Shown piece after piece: positions 51,560-63,602 of a DNA stretch of 64,000 nt. The notes below the pieces were generated by a model. It saw nothing but the letters and a program-made list of their open reading frames with translations, searched no databases and was not told the origin of the DNA. Position numbers and translations under genes: made by a program. Source of the stretch: Liolophura sinensis. Taxonomy: Eukaryota; Mollusca; Polyplacophora; Chitonida; Chitonidae. Every line of letters begins with the position of its first letter. Within the stretch, counting starts at the first letter, position 1. Location of the stretch: assembly GCF_032854445.1 (NCBI RefSeq), contig NC_088301.1, forward strand, positions 39,357,187 through 39,421,186, read 5' to 3'.

Positions 51560-54500
51560 ATTAGATACCACTTAACCCAAATGGTTGAATAACTTTGACA
51601 AGGAATTATTATGACTTAATTCAAACAATAATGATAATCAAAATTTCCCCAAATTATTATTTCTCCAGTCAGAAGAATTGTCGAGTTCAATGGTAAATAA
51701 AATTTTACCTTGCAAAAGCTTGAAATGTAGCCCATGATCTTCAGATTTGGGAGTTATTTTATTATAGGCTTGTTTAAAATTGCATATACAATTACAGGTA
51801 AACGGCTTAAACTTCTTATTGTGACCTTGGCGAAATTTTAAAAGCTTCGTAATGCCTTATTGCCAACTAGTAGTACTAGAAGTAGTATTTTCCTAATATT
51901 GCCTGTATCATGACCACAGAGCTTGGACGACATTGCTCTTATAACAAATGTGTATACCCTTAGGGGAGACGTACTCATGAATGTATCAATTAAGTTCTTC
52001 GTCACTACCATTGTCAAAGGGGCTCTCTTCCGTGCGTGTTCGAAATTTTAGAGTGCCAAAAAACTCCGTTTAAAGGCCAAGTATGTGATAAGCTGATTAA
52101 CTTCTATTTACTGGCTTAATCCCAGTGGATTAACTTCGGTATCATTGATACAGATATACAGTGAAATATTAGCGATGTTCATGGCCTCTGCTTTTACGAC
52201 ACTCGCGAGAATTTCGGTATCGCGATGCCATCTGTAGTAATGCATTAACAGCAGTGACATGGCTCCCGCTTGGTGAAAGTATTCTTTACGTAAACCCTAT
52301 AGAAATACATCCTTAAACCATTTTAGTACAGACAATAGCTGTTCTCAATAGACCACCAAAAGTCTAAAATACCAGTTGCTCTTTGCTCTTTGACACGTAA
52401 TGAATTGCATCGTTAGTTAGACAACGGAACAGATCACGGATGAACTCCCTGTATGAATTTGTACCTCCGAAGTGAATTCAAGAGACATGAATGTCATGTG
52501 AATTAGAGAGAGGGAAAAATAAGCTATTATTTTTATATTGCAGAAGTTATGAACGAGTAGGATTCCTGTGTGGGGTGGACATGTTGACAGTTTGTGCTAA
52601 GTAGCGAATTCACTTATGGTCCTCGTCATATTTTCAATTTTCCTTCATTTATCACGGAAACCGCCTGACAGTTAAAATGTATTTGGCACGTCTGAGGCAG
52701 TGTTGATGACTCTTAGATAAGCATGCGTTTGTGCTCTAGTGATAACGCACGCTCAGAAAACACAAGAAGGTAATAAGTATAAATGCGTCCATACTGTTAC
52801 AAGTTATTTGCGTTGTAAATGTACATGTAGATGATTAGTTTTCAAGGAATGGATGAATGAATGAATGAATGAATGATTATGGCTTAACGCTACTTAGGCG
52901 ATATTACAGCCATATCGTTATGTATGGTATATATATCTGAAATGAGTCGCAGTACAGGTTGTATAGTAACCCCTTGTAACGATCGTTTAATGGCGGCACA
53001 CTGACAACACGCTGTATTTACACAAGCAAAGTAATACAGGTAGTTCAATACATAGTCCTGACTGATATAAATATCACGAGCTGTTCACATTGCACAGTGT
53101 TATACACAGATCGTTATACATTTGTTTTCTTTTTCGTGTAAATTGCACACCACAACAACTGTTCAATGCATATTAATTACTAGGCTTTTTCCTATTGCTA
53201 ATGAAGAAATTCCAACCAGTGAAACTCATAGGTATCGTCAGTGTTTACGAAAAATATCTTGTTCCGGGGAACTCTTCATAGCCATTACTTATGCAAACTA
53301 TTACAATTTCTGAAATATTCAGTCCAAAATGACGTTTGTGTCAATACAGACCACATTACTGCTGTTACTAATTACACGGCTCTACATACCTAAGATGAGT
53401 TGGGATTTTAAGACAAAGCGTTACTTAACCCTGACTTTATAGACTACATAGACTAATCGTTCGTCATCTCTGCTTAATGTAAACCTGGCCGCACGCAAAC
53501 ATCGAAAACACTACTCAAAACATTCATACGTTACGAGATACAGTCCGTAAACCCTAAACAGCTGTATATATGTCTTCTACATATATATATAAGAAGTACA
53601 TCCAAATCATTGGCATTTCGTGCCAGTGGCGCTGGTACGCGCTGTCTAGCCTCCATAGTCGGCTATGTCTATTCGCCATGTTATCTCAGATTGTACTTAT
53701 AAAAGGACTGCAAGGACACAGGTGCCTTATATGTGATGCGACCTTTACTTGATAAGCTTTGATATTAAGACGTTGACGAGGAACTTGCCCTATAGGTTAT
53801 TTCCCTTTACAAGGGTTATCTCCCTTTGTATTCTTGTATTTTGAAGACTCTGATGCCGGTCGAAGGGCGCTTCATGTCTTTACTTATTAGATATGTATAG
53901 AAGACTGATATATGGAATAAAGCTGTATATGTCATATACTATGCAGTAGGTCGGACAAATAATTAACGGGCTACATTACAAGAACATTTATACATTCTTT
54001 GTCTTAAATCATTTTTGTGTACATGTTTGACTTTCCTGAAATGAAGCACAAGGGATTTACAGTAACGACTTGTTAAGGATTGTTTAATGGTGGCACACTG
54101 ATGAACATCCTACACCAAATGCCCTCATGTAAGTGTGAGTTATATCCCTTTAACGATAAGCAACCGCAACATTACAATACACACCCACCTACAGTGGCGA
54201 GAACACATTCAGGGTATGAGACATAGAGTTCATCAAGTACACACCCTTCAATGAACCAAATGAAATGGAATAGAAATCTATTTTTGAAATAGTCTTGAAT
54301 TCAGGAACTGCTTAGTCGTTTCGGAGAAAAACTGGACAGTGACAAAACGTTTAAGTCATTTTCACTTATTTAAAATTTAGTCAGTGGGTGCACAACTCAA
54401 GAATTTTGAAGTCCTCGCCGCACATATTGGCATTCTGGTTTGTTGAATTTTATGATTTTAATTTCCATATATAAAGTGTAAATTCAGATGAACCGCCTCG

Positions 54501-55420
54501 GTATTACGACCCTTAAAATCATTTGTCAGTTTTGAGTCGTAATCACAATGTGTATGATCTGCACTGTGTTAGCTATAGGATTAAATATATATGTAATCAC
54601 AGCTGTCAGAAGAAGGTTGTAAATTTATCTGGGCGGGAAAAAACACGATCGGCTAGAGCTAAAGGAAAACATAAATATGCATAACCTTTGAAGGATATAT
54701 AAAAGGGTAATCATTTCTCAACAAAAAACAACGATTCCTGGGTGAATGGCCCTATGACAGGCAGTTCTCGTGGATCACAGCTCTGATTCGGAAACTCGGA
54801 GCAATTGCCAGGTAGCCACGTGGAAGCAAATCCATTTCGGAGAACACTATAATGGAGGCATCAAGAGCAAGCCCCTTCACACACAAGGCTTTGTTGGCAA
54901 GGTTAGGTTCGCAATAAACGTTCTAGTACATTGATTTTTATATCAGCTATTTAGCTTTCAGCCCTTAAACAGAACTTCTGGTCTCTGTTGATCTACTGGC
55001 GCCCCGTTCGGGATATAGATAAAGGGGCATGTCAGGAATGAGATTTAATTACAGACCCATCAGTTAATTAGAGCACCATTTGGATTGTGTTTTCGGGTAT
55101 CTATGGAAACAGTATATGTAAGCTGACTTGATGACAAAGTACTGCTTTACAGCTAGAGTGACTTCAGACATGACATCCAACAGATTGAAATTATAATTGT
55201 ATGCTGGACTTACGGACAGAAGTTAGCACCAGAATCGGTTTTCGTTCTTCGTCATTCGTTCAAATAACGAATTTGGAGTTGGCTTCACAAGTGATATTCG
55301 AATAATGAATATCATCCTAGTATTAAAATCGATGTTCAGATCTTAAATTATCTGATGGAAATGCATTTAACACGGGGTTAACTATTGGAATACTGTGCCT
55401 CAGTGTTTTCATTATTTGCT
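51560..55420. other. No gene seen; minor repeats and possible regulatory DNA at 54.6-55.13 kb
   Basis: Holds a (GAAT)n microsatellite at 52848-52876, a copy of the ATGATTATGGCTTAACGC repeat at about 52875-52990, a related GTTTAATGG(C/T)GGCACACTGA block at 52985 and 54075, and GGTTATTTCCC/GGGTTATCTCCC motifs near 53800. Confidence 0.35.
52848..53004 (+). repeat. (GAAT)n plus ATGATTATGGCTTAACGC repeat copy
   Basis: GGATGAATGAATGAATGAAT leads into ATGATTATGGCTTAACGCTA, GGCGATATTACAGCCATATC and, about 70 bp later, GTTTAATGGCGGCACACTGA. The last block recurs near 54075. It is probably one dispersed element with a truncated partner. Confidence 0.5.
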
Positions 55421-55429
55421 TCTTTAGAA

Positions 55430-55735
55430 AAGTGCTGGTCTGGTCTTCACTATAACGTGCTGGTCCGCGCATGGCGCTAATATTTTTTTCGTTATTTCAG
55501 TCTTCACTACAACGTGCTGGTCCGCGCATGGCGCTGATATATTTTTCGTTATTTCGGCCCTCCCTAGAACGTGCTTGTTCGAGCATGGTACTAACACGTT
55601 GTTCATTTTTCAGGTCTTTAATGAAGTGCTGGCCCGAATATGGCGCTAGCAAGTTTTTCTTTATTCGAACGTCTCGAGTTTATTAGAATGTTTTCATCCT
55701 TTTTTGCTCGAATATGGTATTAGCATATTTTTGGT
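55430..55735. repeat. 57-bp minisatellite, about five copies
   Basis: The unit is close to TCTTCACTACAACGTGCTGG, TCCGCGCATGGCGCTAATAT and TTTTTTCGTTATTTCAG. It is homologous to the 51-bp array at 56.06-57.1 kb (shared TTCACT, ACGTG, ATGG.GCTA and TTTTTCGTTATT). Confidence 0.85.
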
Positions 55736-55740
55736 TATTC

Positions 55741-55865
55741 GGGTTTCACGAAACACCCTTAACGTTACGTTCACTTAATTACCAAGGCAATCAATACTGT
55801 AGGCATTACGTCATTATGGTAGTTGCGAGCTCGTAACGTTAAGAGACCTTCGTGAAACTGGGCCC
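55741..55865. mobile_element. Small palindromic MITE-like element
   Basis: GGGTTTCACGAAACACCC...TTAACGTTACG at the left is matched in inverse by CGTAACGTTAAGAGACC...TTCGTGAAACTGGG at the right, about 30 bp per arm with roughly 60 bp between. Ends of the type CCCAGTTTCACGAA are familiar to me from mollusc genomes; that recollection is not verified. Confidence 0.6.
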
Positions 55866-56059
55866 TTCTGAAGTCTTCACGCCCATCTTTCTCAGTCACT
55901 AAATGGAATATTGATGATCTGCTAGCTTTAAACAATCAATATAAAGCAAAGGTGTGAAAAATATTTAGCTACCTTCGTTGATTTAAAGCAAACTAAAATA
56001 CTCGATTTATTTTATCTGTATTTATGCCGGTCTTTCTGTCTTGCAGACATCACAACAAA

Positions 56060-57095
56060 GATGGAATCGTGATGGTATTTGGAGCTAGTTCATTTTTCGT
56101 TATTCGGATGTTCACTAACGTACCGGAATATGGAGCAAGTGCATTTTTCGTTATTCGGGTGTTCACTATCGTGATGGAATGCGGAGCTAGTGCATTTTTC
56201 GTTATTCGGGTGTTCACTAACGTACTGAAAAATATGGAGCTAGTGCAGTTTTCGTGATTCGGGTGATCATTAACGTACTGGAATATGGGGCTAATATTAC
56301 TTTCGGTAATTCGGTTGTTCACTATCGTATGGAATATGGAGCTAGTACATTTTTCCATATTCGGGTGATCGCTAAAGTGATGGAACATGGCGTTAGTGCA
56401 TTTTTCGTTATTCGGATGTTTACTATCGTTATAGAAAATGGCACTAGTGCATTTGTCGTTATATGGGTGTTCACTAACGTCATGAACTATGGATCTAGTG
56501 CATTTTTCATTATATGGGTCTTCACTCACGTGCTTGTTTGAATGTGGCGATGGAGCGGTTTTCGTTATTCGGGTGTTAATTAACGTGATGGCATGTAGGG
56601 TTAGTGCGTTTTTCGTTATTTGGGAGTTACCTCTCGTGATGGAATATGGAGCTTGTACATTTTTCGTTATTTGGGTGATCACTATCGTGATGGAATATGG
56701 AACTAGTGAATTTTTTCTTATTTGGGTGTTCACTAACTTGATGGAATATGGAGCTAGTGCATTTTTCGTGATTCGGGTGATCACTATCGTGATGGATTTT
56801 GGATCTAGTGATTTTTTTCTTATTTGGGTGTTCACTAACTTAATGGAATATGGAGCTAGTGCATTTTTCGTGATTCGGGTGTTCACATTCGTGATGGAAT
56901 ACGGAGTTAGTGCATTTTTCGTTATTTCACTGTTCACTATCGTGATGGAATGTGGAGTTAGTGTATTTTTCGTTATTTGGGTGATCACTAACGTAATGGA
57001 ATATGAAGCTAGCACATCTTCCCTTGTTCAGATATTCACTAACGTGATGGAATATGGTGGTAGTGCAATTTTCTTGTTCAGACAGACACTCTAAC
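56060..57095. repeat. 51-bp minisatellite, about 20 copies, with a 102-bp higher-order unit
   Basis: The unit is close to TTCACTAACGTGATGGAATA, TGGAGCTAGTGC and ATTTTTCGTTATTCGGGTG. Since 51 = 3 x 17, frames stay open: 321 codons on - (57015-56050) and 201 on + (56489-57094), with a 17-residue period. Between about 56655 and 56880, GTGATCACTATC and GTGTTCACTAAC units alternate as near-identical 102-bp pairs. One 53-bp unit (near 56213) shifts the + frame. Confidence 0.95.
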
Positions 57096-57109
57096 CTGAA
57101 ATATGGATC

Positions 57110-60100
57110 TAGTGCATTATTACGATCTCAAATAAGTTCACACTATAGTATGTAGTGGTACGTTTATCGTTATTTGCTTTTCAATTTCTGTAATGTTTAG
57201 TCTTGTATTACTGAAAGCCAGAATAGACAAAAAACTTGATTCGATATTTGAGAAAAGGTTTTTTTGACATCTGAATAACCACATTGGAGCCAGCAAGGTT
57301 ATTGAAGACCTGAATAACAAAAAAACCGTCCCATCTGTATATTGGGGAAGATTTTTTTTAGATTCACCAGCACCATATTCGAGATATTAATTCAAGTAAA
57401 AGAACATGGTGTTAAATCCTGTACGTCCAACAGGTCATTTGAGATCTGAAGATCAAATTCGGTGCTATCTCGATATTAGAAAAAGAATTTAAAGCCATAG
57501 CTCCAAAATCGTTATCTAATAAGCAGAAACGAATATGGTACGAGCCTGTACATTGCTTGTCTTGTTTGCACCATATCAACAATAACTAATCTCTTTCTAA
57601 CTTTTGCCCGGTTGAAATCTGGCCTGATGTCAGTTTTCTTGAGTGGCAACTTACACGTCCCTTATAGACAGAGTGTATGGCCTTCGCTTTGCCTCACTTA
57701 TTCATTCTATGCGATCGCTGGGCGAGAAAATACCAAATATTGCCAGTACTAGAGTTTTGGACATGATTCAGTTAGGAAATCCTGTACATTGTAAACCTTT
57801 CGATGCATAGGTAATTTCATCAGACGTCCCAAGTAAAACTATCATAAGCTCAAATGGCTGCTTGAACACAAAATAAACCAATTTACGGGAATAAATATGT
57901 AACTTAGTGCTTTGTTACGCAGGTTAATGCGATCGTGTTTTATATTCGTAAACTCTGACATTCATATTTTTAGTCAACCTCTCATTCCGCCTCCACTTTG
58001 AGAAAGAGTGGAATGATTACATCGAAAAAAGCTGGGATAAGTAATTCAAACAGCCTCGCAAATACAAATCAGTAATTGCACGTGTTTGATTTCCGAGAAA
58101 CGTGTCGCGTTTGTAACAGAGGGGAACAGTGTCCCTGTATTATGTCTGTCAGGCAACCCTCTCTGCGCCCATGGTGTAAGTATCCCTTGGTCTTAAAATA
58201 CACCCCGATCCCCTAGACATTTCAATCATGATTTGGTGCTGTAGTTCATTTACGCCAAATTAGGACTGATTGCAACTTCATATCCGGATATGCTTTATCT
58301 GTTCTTTAATGGTTGAATAGAATCACACGACCTCATTTGATGTAAAACAATAGTCACTGTACTCGAACGTTTAACTCCCGAGACAATCTCTCTTGGACAA
58401 GTAAGGTGAATTATAGTAATCCTAAGCGGTTTATCTTTATCTCAAGATTATATTACTACAAGATACAAACTAGCTAATCTAAATGACTGGTTATACATAA
58501 AACGTTACACCAAGAGAAGAGTATTTAGAGCACACATTTCAACAGAGTTTTGTATAACCTTCGTTATACCCAAACTTTGCTATTCTCAATGGAATAGCCA
58601 TAGAATTGCCATGGAAATGAATGGCTACATGTTTGGAAGTATCCGGATATCCTTCATAATGTTTATCTGTATTTCAGTGCGAATTCATGTCAATGGTTCG
58701 CCAGAAACACACACCTTGGCACAAATCATCTCCACGAGAAGTTAAAGTCAGGATTTTACTATTGTCTGTTGTCATGTTATGGAGCTGGCATCAATAATGC
58801 AAATGACGAATGGCGAAAGAATGCAAGCTTTGCGCTTCAGTGTAACCAGGTGATACATGGAGTGTTTTGTTTTGCACATATATAGTTCGTCTGTTCCTGT
58901 AGTTTGACCTTTATGAACAAAATAAATACGTCTTTGATTATCAATGTCTTCAAAAGTTATACCATTTTCAAGATGAATTTCACAGGTCTGCCACATCCCA
59001 AGAAAGCAACAAAGAATTTCGTATTATGAAATGTGCATATACTTATAATATAAAATGTACTTTTAAAAAATACAAAAGTGAGCATGTGATATTTGCCAAA
59101 TGGTCACATGTAACCGGTAAAATCCTGAATCTTGCTAATTTACCTCAGTTAAACATGTTTGTCAGTAGCAGGGAGAAAATACGACGGCTATGTGTAAGAG
59201 TTGGCGGTTGGTATCAAAAGGGTAAGATCTAGTTACCCGTCTTTGATTTAAAAAGTCATTACTACAGCTGAGATCATTAGTCACACAAAACTCTGCGTGT
59301 GAAACAGGACTTTTGCAGTATTTCAAAAGTCTAAAAAAAAAGTTAGCATCGCTTTCTTGCCAAACACTGTAACGCTAGTATAGACAATCTGTCTGAATAT
59401 ATACTGAACTTAATAATCTCTGTAAAAACTTGCCCGTCTCGTACAAAATTTTAATCTGCTAGGGGTAACATGGGCCTGGTCTGACTTTAGTATTAGCAAT
59501 TCCTTGAATCAGGAAATAGACATGTCGCATAGATCAATAAGCAATATAATACAACTCCGCTAAAAAATATGCTATATGGATGTTGTATAAATGCTTGTGG
59601 GCAATACTGGTTTATGATATTGGACACGGAGATCTGTTTACACAAACAATTCATCTGTAATTGGACGTCAATAGACTTGCAGCCCTCGGCTAGTATGGTG
59701 GTCCCGAAAGTAAGCCATACATTCAAGATGCCTTAACGTGCGAGATTGTCCTCGTGAAGCCTGAAGGCTAGACTGGTCAGAAAGGGTTGCCCTTTATCTA
59801 TGGCCAATATTATGCTTTCCGGACAATGTCCATGAGCTGAATTATCAACAGCAACCCTCAAACTATCTGAGAATTAGCTCGGTTGTTTAAGTCACCAGGT
59901 TTATAATGACTGCTTAACAACTATATCGATGCCCTCCGAGGGAGACCTTAACCCCCGGCCAAGTGACCCGGTGGGCCATTTATACACTGTTATTATGCCA
60001 TCATCGTCTGGCCAATATCTACGTCGGCCTTCATCGTGACCCGTGCTCACATGCTCTACAACATATGTTCATTTCATATATTCAACAATATTTACTCATT

Positions 60101-60540
60101 CAGATTTTTAACAAGAGTATTGCCCTATCATAAAGACAACGGCATTGGCTGGATTAACCACGATGAGCTCTTCATGGTCTTCCTACTCTATATGAGCTTG
60201 ACTCATCGATTCGCTCATTTAACTTAAGGGATACATGAAAGGGTATTGTTAAACGAAGAGTATGGTTTACATTGAACATAAAGTCAGACACTATATAAAT
60301 AGACAAAATGATACAGGACACATTTATCCCACAAAAATATGTAAAAAAAATTCTATGGCGTGTTAAAAGGCGAGAAAATGAAGTTCAGCACTAGGGATAT
60401 GGCATTCACGCCGAGTAGCCATGCTGTAGAAGCTCTTATGAACTTGGCCAATCACTTGCGCTGAAAGCGTCTCGTGATAATTGGCTGTCACATCAAAAAA
60501 CCTATTAGCTCTCGATTGTCAGTGTGGTTTCTTATAGTGG
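57110..60540. other. No gene seen; possible regulatory DNA at 57.99-58.09 and 59.74-60.24 kb
   Basis: ORFs are short and unrecognised. Two stretches look more sequence-balanced than the background and contain homeodomain-, CCAAT- and GATA-like motifs; this is a visual impression only. Confidence 0.3.
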
Positions 60541-61289
60541 ATAGACAGATATCAATGCCATAAACTGGATGTTTCGATTAGTTTAAGTATTAAACTCATG
60601 CATTTTGGACCACACATCTATGAGAAGAGAACTGACAACGGCTGCCCGTGTCACAATGTGTAAATGTTGGGCAAGATACTGCAGTAACTTCTCAGGGTGA
60701 GATGGCAAGAAAACCTTCTTTGGAGAGTCATTGCTTGCAGATAAATATTGTGACTTTGCATTGTTTTTCCTTAGCAAAGTCAGATTTATTACGAAAATAT
60801 CTTCCCAAAATCTGAATGAAAGGGTCTGTTAACAATCAGAAGGTCCTGCTATGTTCGGTAAATTCCTTGAAGTTGGTACAGCCAGCTAAGCCAATTCTTA
60901 CAACCATGCAGGACGAGAACGAGTAGGACGGCTAAAACACGACGCTTGTGTCCACGAACGTCGCCCTGACCGAGCGCCAAACTGAAAAAAACATCGGCCC
61001 TCTGATCATGGAACAGAACCGATACTCTTTGGTTGGGTATTAGGCATTTTTGTTTGTATTTTCTCCTTGCCACATTGTTTAATACCGATGGTACGGGAGA
61101 GCTCCTAGGTTTTGTGGCATTACACTAAATGGCTATAACATGGCAAAATGGCGTCACCAAATGAATGGCTAGGTACTGACGACTGTTTGCTATTTATTTT
61201 GTTGATAAGCGGTGTACGATTAGGACATCTCTGAAATAATACTTTATTAATTAATTCATCTTTAGTGGCTGGCTTTATGTTCACTTTAA
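60541..61289. repeat. Segmental duplication, copy 2, decayed (partner 36031-36724)
   Basis: Aligns throughout with copy 1. On the - strand the region matching the transmembrane first exon starts ATG ATC AGA GGG at about 61009. A short insertion (around GTGGACACAAGC) then brings in a TAG, with the hydrophobic part (VLLVLVLH) continuing in another frame. The donor that reads CAG-GTAAGT in copy 1 reads CAAGGAATT here. This copy also lacks the TGACGTCA motif. Confidence 0.8.
60885..61011 (-). pseudogene. Broken duplicate of the 36.4-kb transmembrane first exon
   Basis: Homologous to 36355-36468 but frameshifted and without a splice donor, so it cannot give the same product. The 74-codon frame across it (61073-60849) is the shifted remainder. 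Confidence 0.6.
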
Positions 61290-61792
61290 GGAAATTAATG
61301 AAAGATATGGCAAAAAAAAAAATGAGAAACGAATGTCATTTTCGACGCATATGTTCTAGTTCTTCATAACCCCTCTATTTTCCGTCAGTGGAAATATTTG
61401 GACACGACGTCATCAATGAACATACTGGGAAAGCTTGACCAGAATAGTGCCCCCAATTCGGATTTCCCTCCTAAAAAGGTTTTGACAGCTATCATGATTC
61501 AAATCTTAATTGTTTATTCACAGCGACTGATAGGTATCTGACAAGTAAGGTAGCAGGCTCGAATCCATGCAGCTGTATTAAACTGCATGTAAATAAAAAC
61601 TGGCCCTAAGCATCTTTAAATGGGCAATATCACTGGGATCCTGTTTTCCGAAGCAGTAGGCACAAGTACATGGTGTAAAGTGAAGACATACACATAACAA
61701 ATTCTGCTAACTCAGAAACTTTGTAAATCTAACCTCAAAACTCCAAACATCGCCTTATGTAATTAGGAAATGTTGGGTAGAAACACTTCTGA

Positions 61793-62092
61793 TCAAGCAA
61801 CGTGATTACGTCTTTCTTTCGAAAATCTCTGAATGACGTAATTTGAGGACATTATCTGTTCCTTAGTGTGCTCGGCTGTCTTGGGAACGCTGTAATTAGG
61901 CTCTCTGGATTCAACAGTGACCTTGTTTCGATCTGAATTACACCGGTTAGCCGCTTTAGATGTAATAACGTTTCGGCAAAACAAGACGGAGATTTGCTTA
62001 GATGGCTTTGTGCTGATTTCAAACGCATTTGTGAAAAACACAAAACGACAAAACATTATCGTCACAAACAGGGCATGAGGGTCAAGACGCAT
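61793..62092 (-). CDS. Possible small secreted protein, 99 aa
   Basis: ATG at 62092 starts a textbook-like signal peptide: MRLDPHALFVTIMFC, then RFVFFTNA as a possible cleavage region. About 75 hydrophilic residues follow with two cysteines and several basic pairs (SKER, RR near the C-terminus, which could be prohormone-type sites). The frame is uninterrupted to a stop at 61793-61795. No family is recognised, no poly(A) signal or intron was found, and a chance ORF is possible. Confidence 0.3.
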   Translation of the reverse strand: MRLDPHALFVTIMFCRFVFFTNAFEISTKPSKQISVLFCRNVITSKAANRCNSDRNKVTVESREPNYSVPKTAEHTKEQIMSSNYVIQRFSKERRNHVA

Positions 62093-62099
62093 GGTCTTG

Positions 62100-63527
62100 A
62101 ACTACTTTTTCTCGACTGTAAACATTTCAATTAGTAAGGTATGCCAGCATATTCCGTCCCAAACGTATAATAATAACTCATTTCTGAAAAGTCAATAACA
62201 ATGTCTGAGACCGGAGTTTTAATGTCTAACAGTCTCCTTAATGGTATATGTACTTTTTCAAGGTTCCTCCAAGAATTCGCTCTGCGGTTTAACTAGAATA
62301 TTTCTCTGACGAATGTTCCGTCCAGGTCACTATTTCAAACTTGACACATTGGTAAACCTCTTTTACTTTAAATCCAATGTTAAAACTTTGTGTAAAACTG
62401 GAGATGTATCCCCATGGATAAGTATTTAAAATACTTGTGGTGATGCTGGTGTATATATGTTCGTGAAATCGGAGTTCAGAAGCTGGGTTCTGACCTTATA
62501 ACACGTTTTTGTTGGGGAACACGGTGCCAAGTTGAGTATCTGTACATCACGTCGTATTAGGATAGTAAACAAAGGAAAAACAGGGATCTGTAGGAACAAG
62601 AAACAAGAAAAATAACTGATGCTGCTCCACACAAAGAAGGACAAGAATGTGATAGAGTGTGTGCATTCTTTTGTCTACTTCACTGCTATATCCTTCACAC
62701 ATCAGACTGATCCTTTCATTTTCATGCTATTATTTTCAGATGTCTATCCAACTACAGTGAATCCGAGAAGTAGTTGTTAGGACTGTATCCGCGAGGAAAG
62801 TAAGTGGCAGTTGCTTTTTACGAGCCATTTCGCGATGACTTTCGTTTATATGATGAAAACTTAATCGTTTTCTTTCGTTCTCATTCAGTCATGAAGATAA
62901 TCGAATTCATACTTTCATTTCATTTTTTTTTAACAGTATCATACTGTGTCGTCTGTCATGTTTCTTTCATAGCTGTTTCATATCAATTTTGTTTCTGAAG
63001 GTTTAACCATGACGAATCCAGTGCTCTCTTGAGTATCAACAATAAAAGTAGTAGTATCCGGAAGAAGTCTTGCGTTATTTAAAAGGAAGCCATTCCCGAG
63101 AAGAACGCATAATAGTCTACCTCACATTCTCAGTTACAAAGAAGAACACTATGCCCACAAAAAGTTATGACAACAACAACCTTCAATGCTATACACTTGT
63201 TTGTCGCAGTTAAAGTTACACACTGAAAGTTCCAGTAGCAGAAAGATAAGATTTCTTTCAGTATGGAGCCGACAGGAAACATTCTACATCCCGCGGGAAG
63301 TGATATGGATTTATATTTCAGTGATGAATAACGAGGGCGAACAATAATAGCGGATCACGAAAAAAGAAAGTATCTCAGCGAGTTATAGTTAAATTTAAGT
63401 AATAGCCTCACGGCTAAGACGAGATTTAGGCAAAACTCTTTAATAAAAAAGACCAAATATTTCCTTATGATATCGTCATATCACTCTTCATACAGTTCAC
63501 CGACTTGGCGTTAACAACAAAAGCAAA
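62100..63527. other. No gene seen; probable upstream region of the right-edge gene
   Basis: AT-rich, short chance ORFs. The last few hundred bases would hold the promoter and 5' UTR of the gene starting at 63528; no clear TATA box or initiator was identified. Confidence 0.35.
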
Positions 63528-63602
63528 ATGGAGCATGGAAATGTTGATGGATCCAGTTCCGACTTGAGTGGTGGGTTCAGTAACGACGCCATTCCGGGAG
63601 AG
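63528..63602 (+). CDS. First coding exon of an unidentified gene running off the right edge
   Basis: ATG in a good context (AGCAAAATGG), preceded in frame by TGA at 63468. It opens 25 codons that end at a donor (GAG then GTACAT), phase 0. The peptide is rich in Ser, Gly, Asp and Asn (for example DGSSSDLSGGFSNDAIPGE) with no hydrophobic segment, so it looks like a disordered N-terminus of a cytosolic or multi-pass protein. No family can be named. The remaining 0.4 kb to the window end looks intronic. Confidence 0.5.

Noticed and set aside
55430-57095. CRISPR-like regular repeats
   Set aside because: The units are contiguous with no unique spacers, and the genome is eukaryotic.
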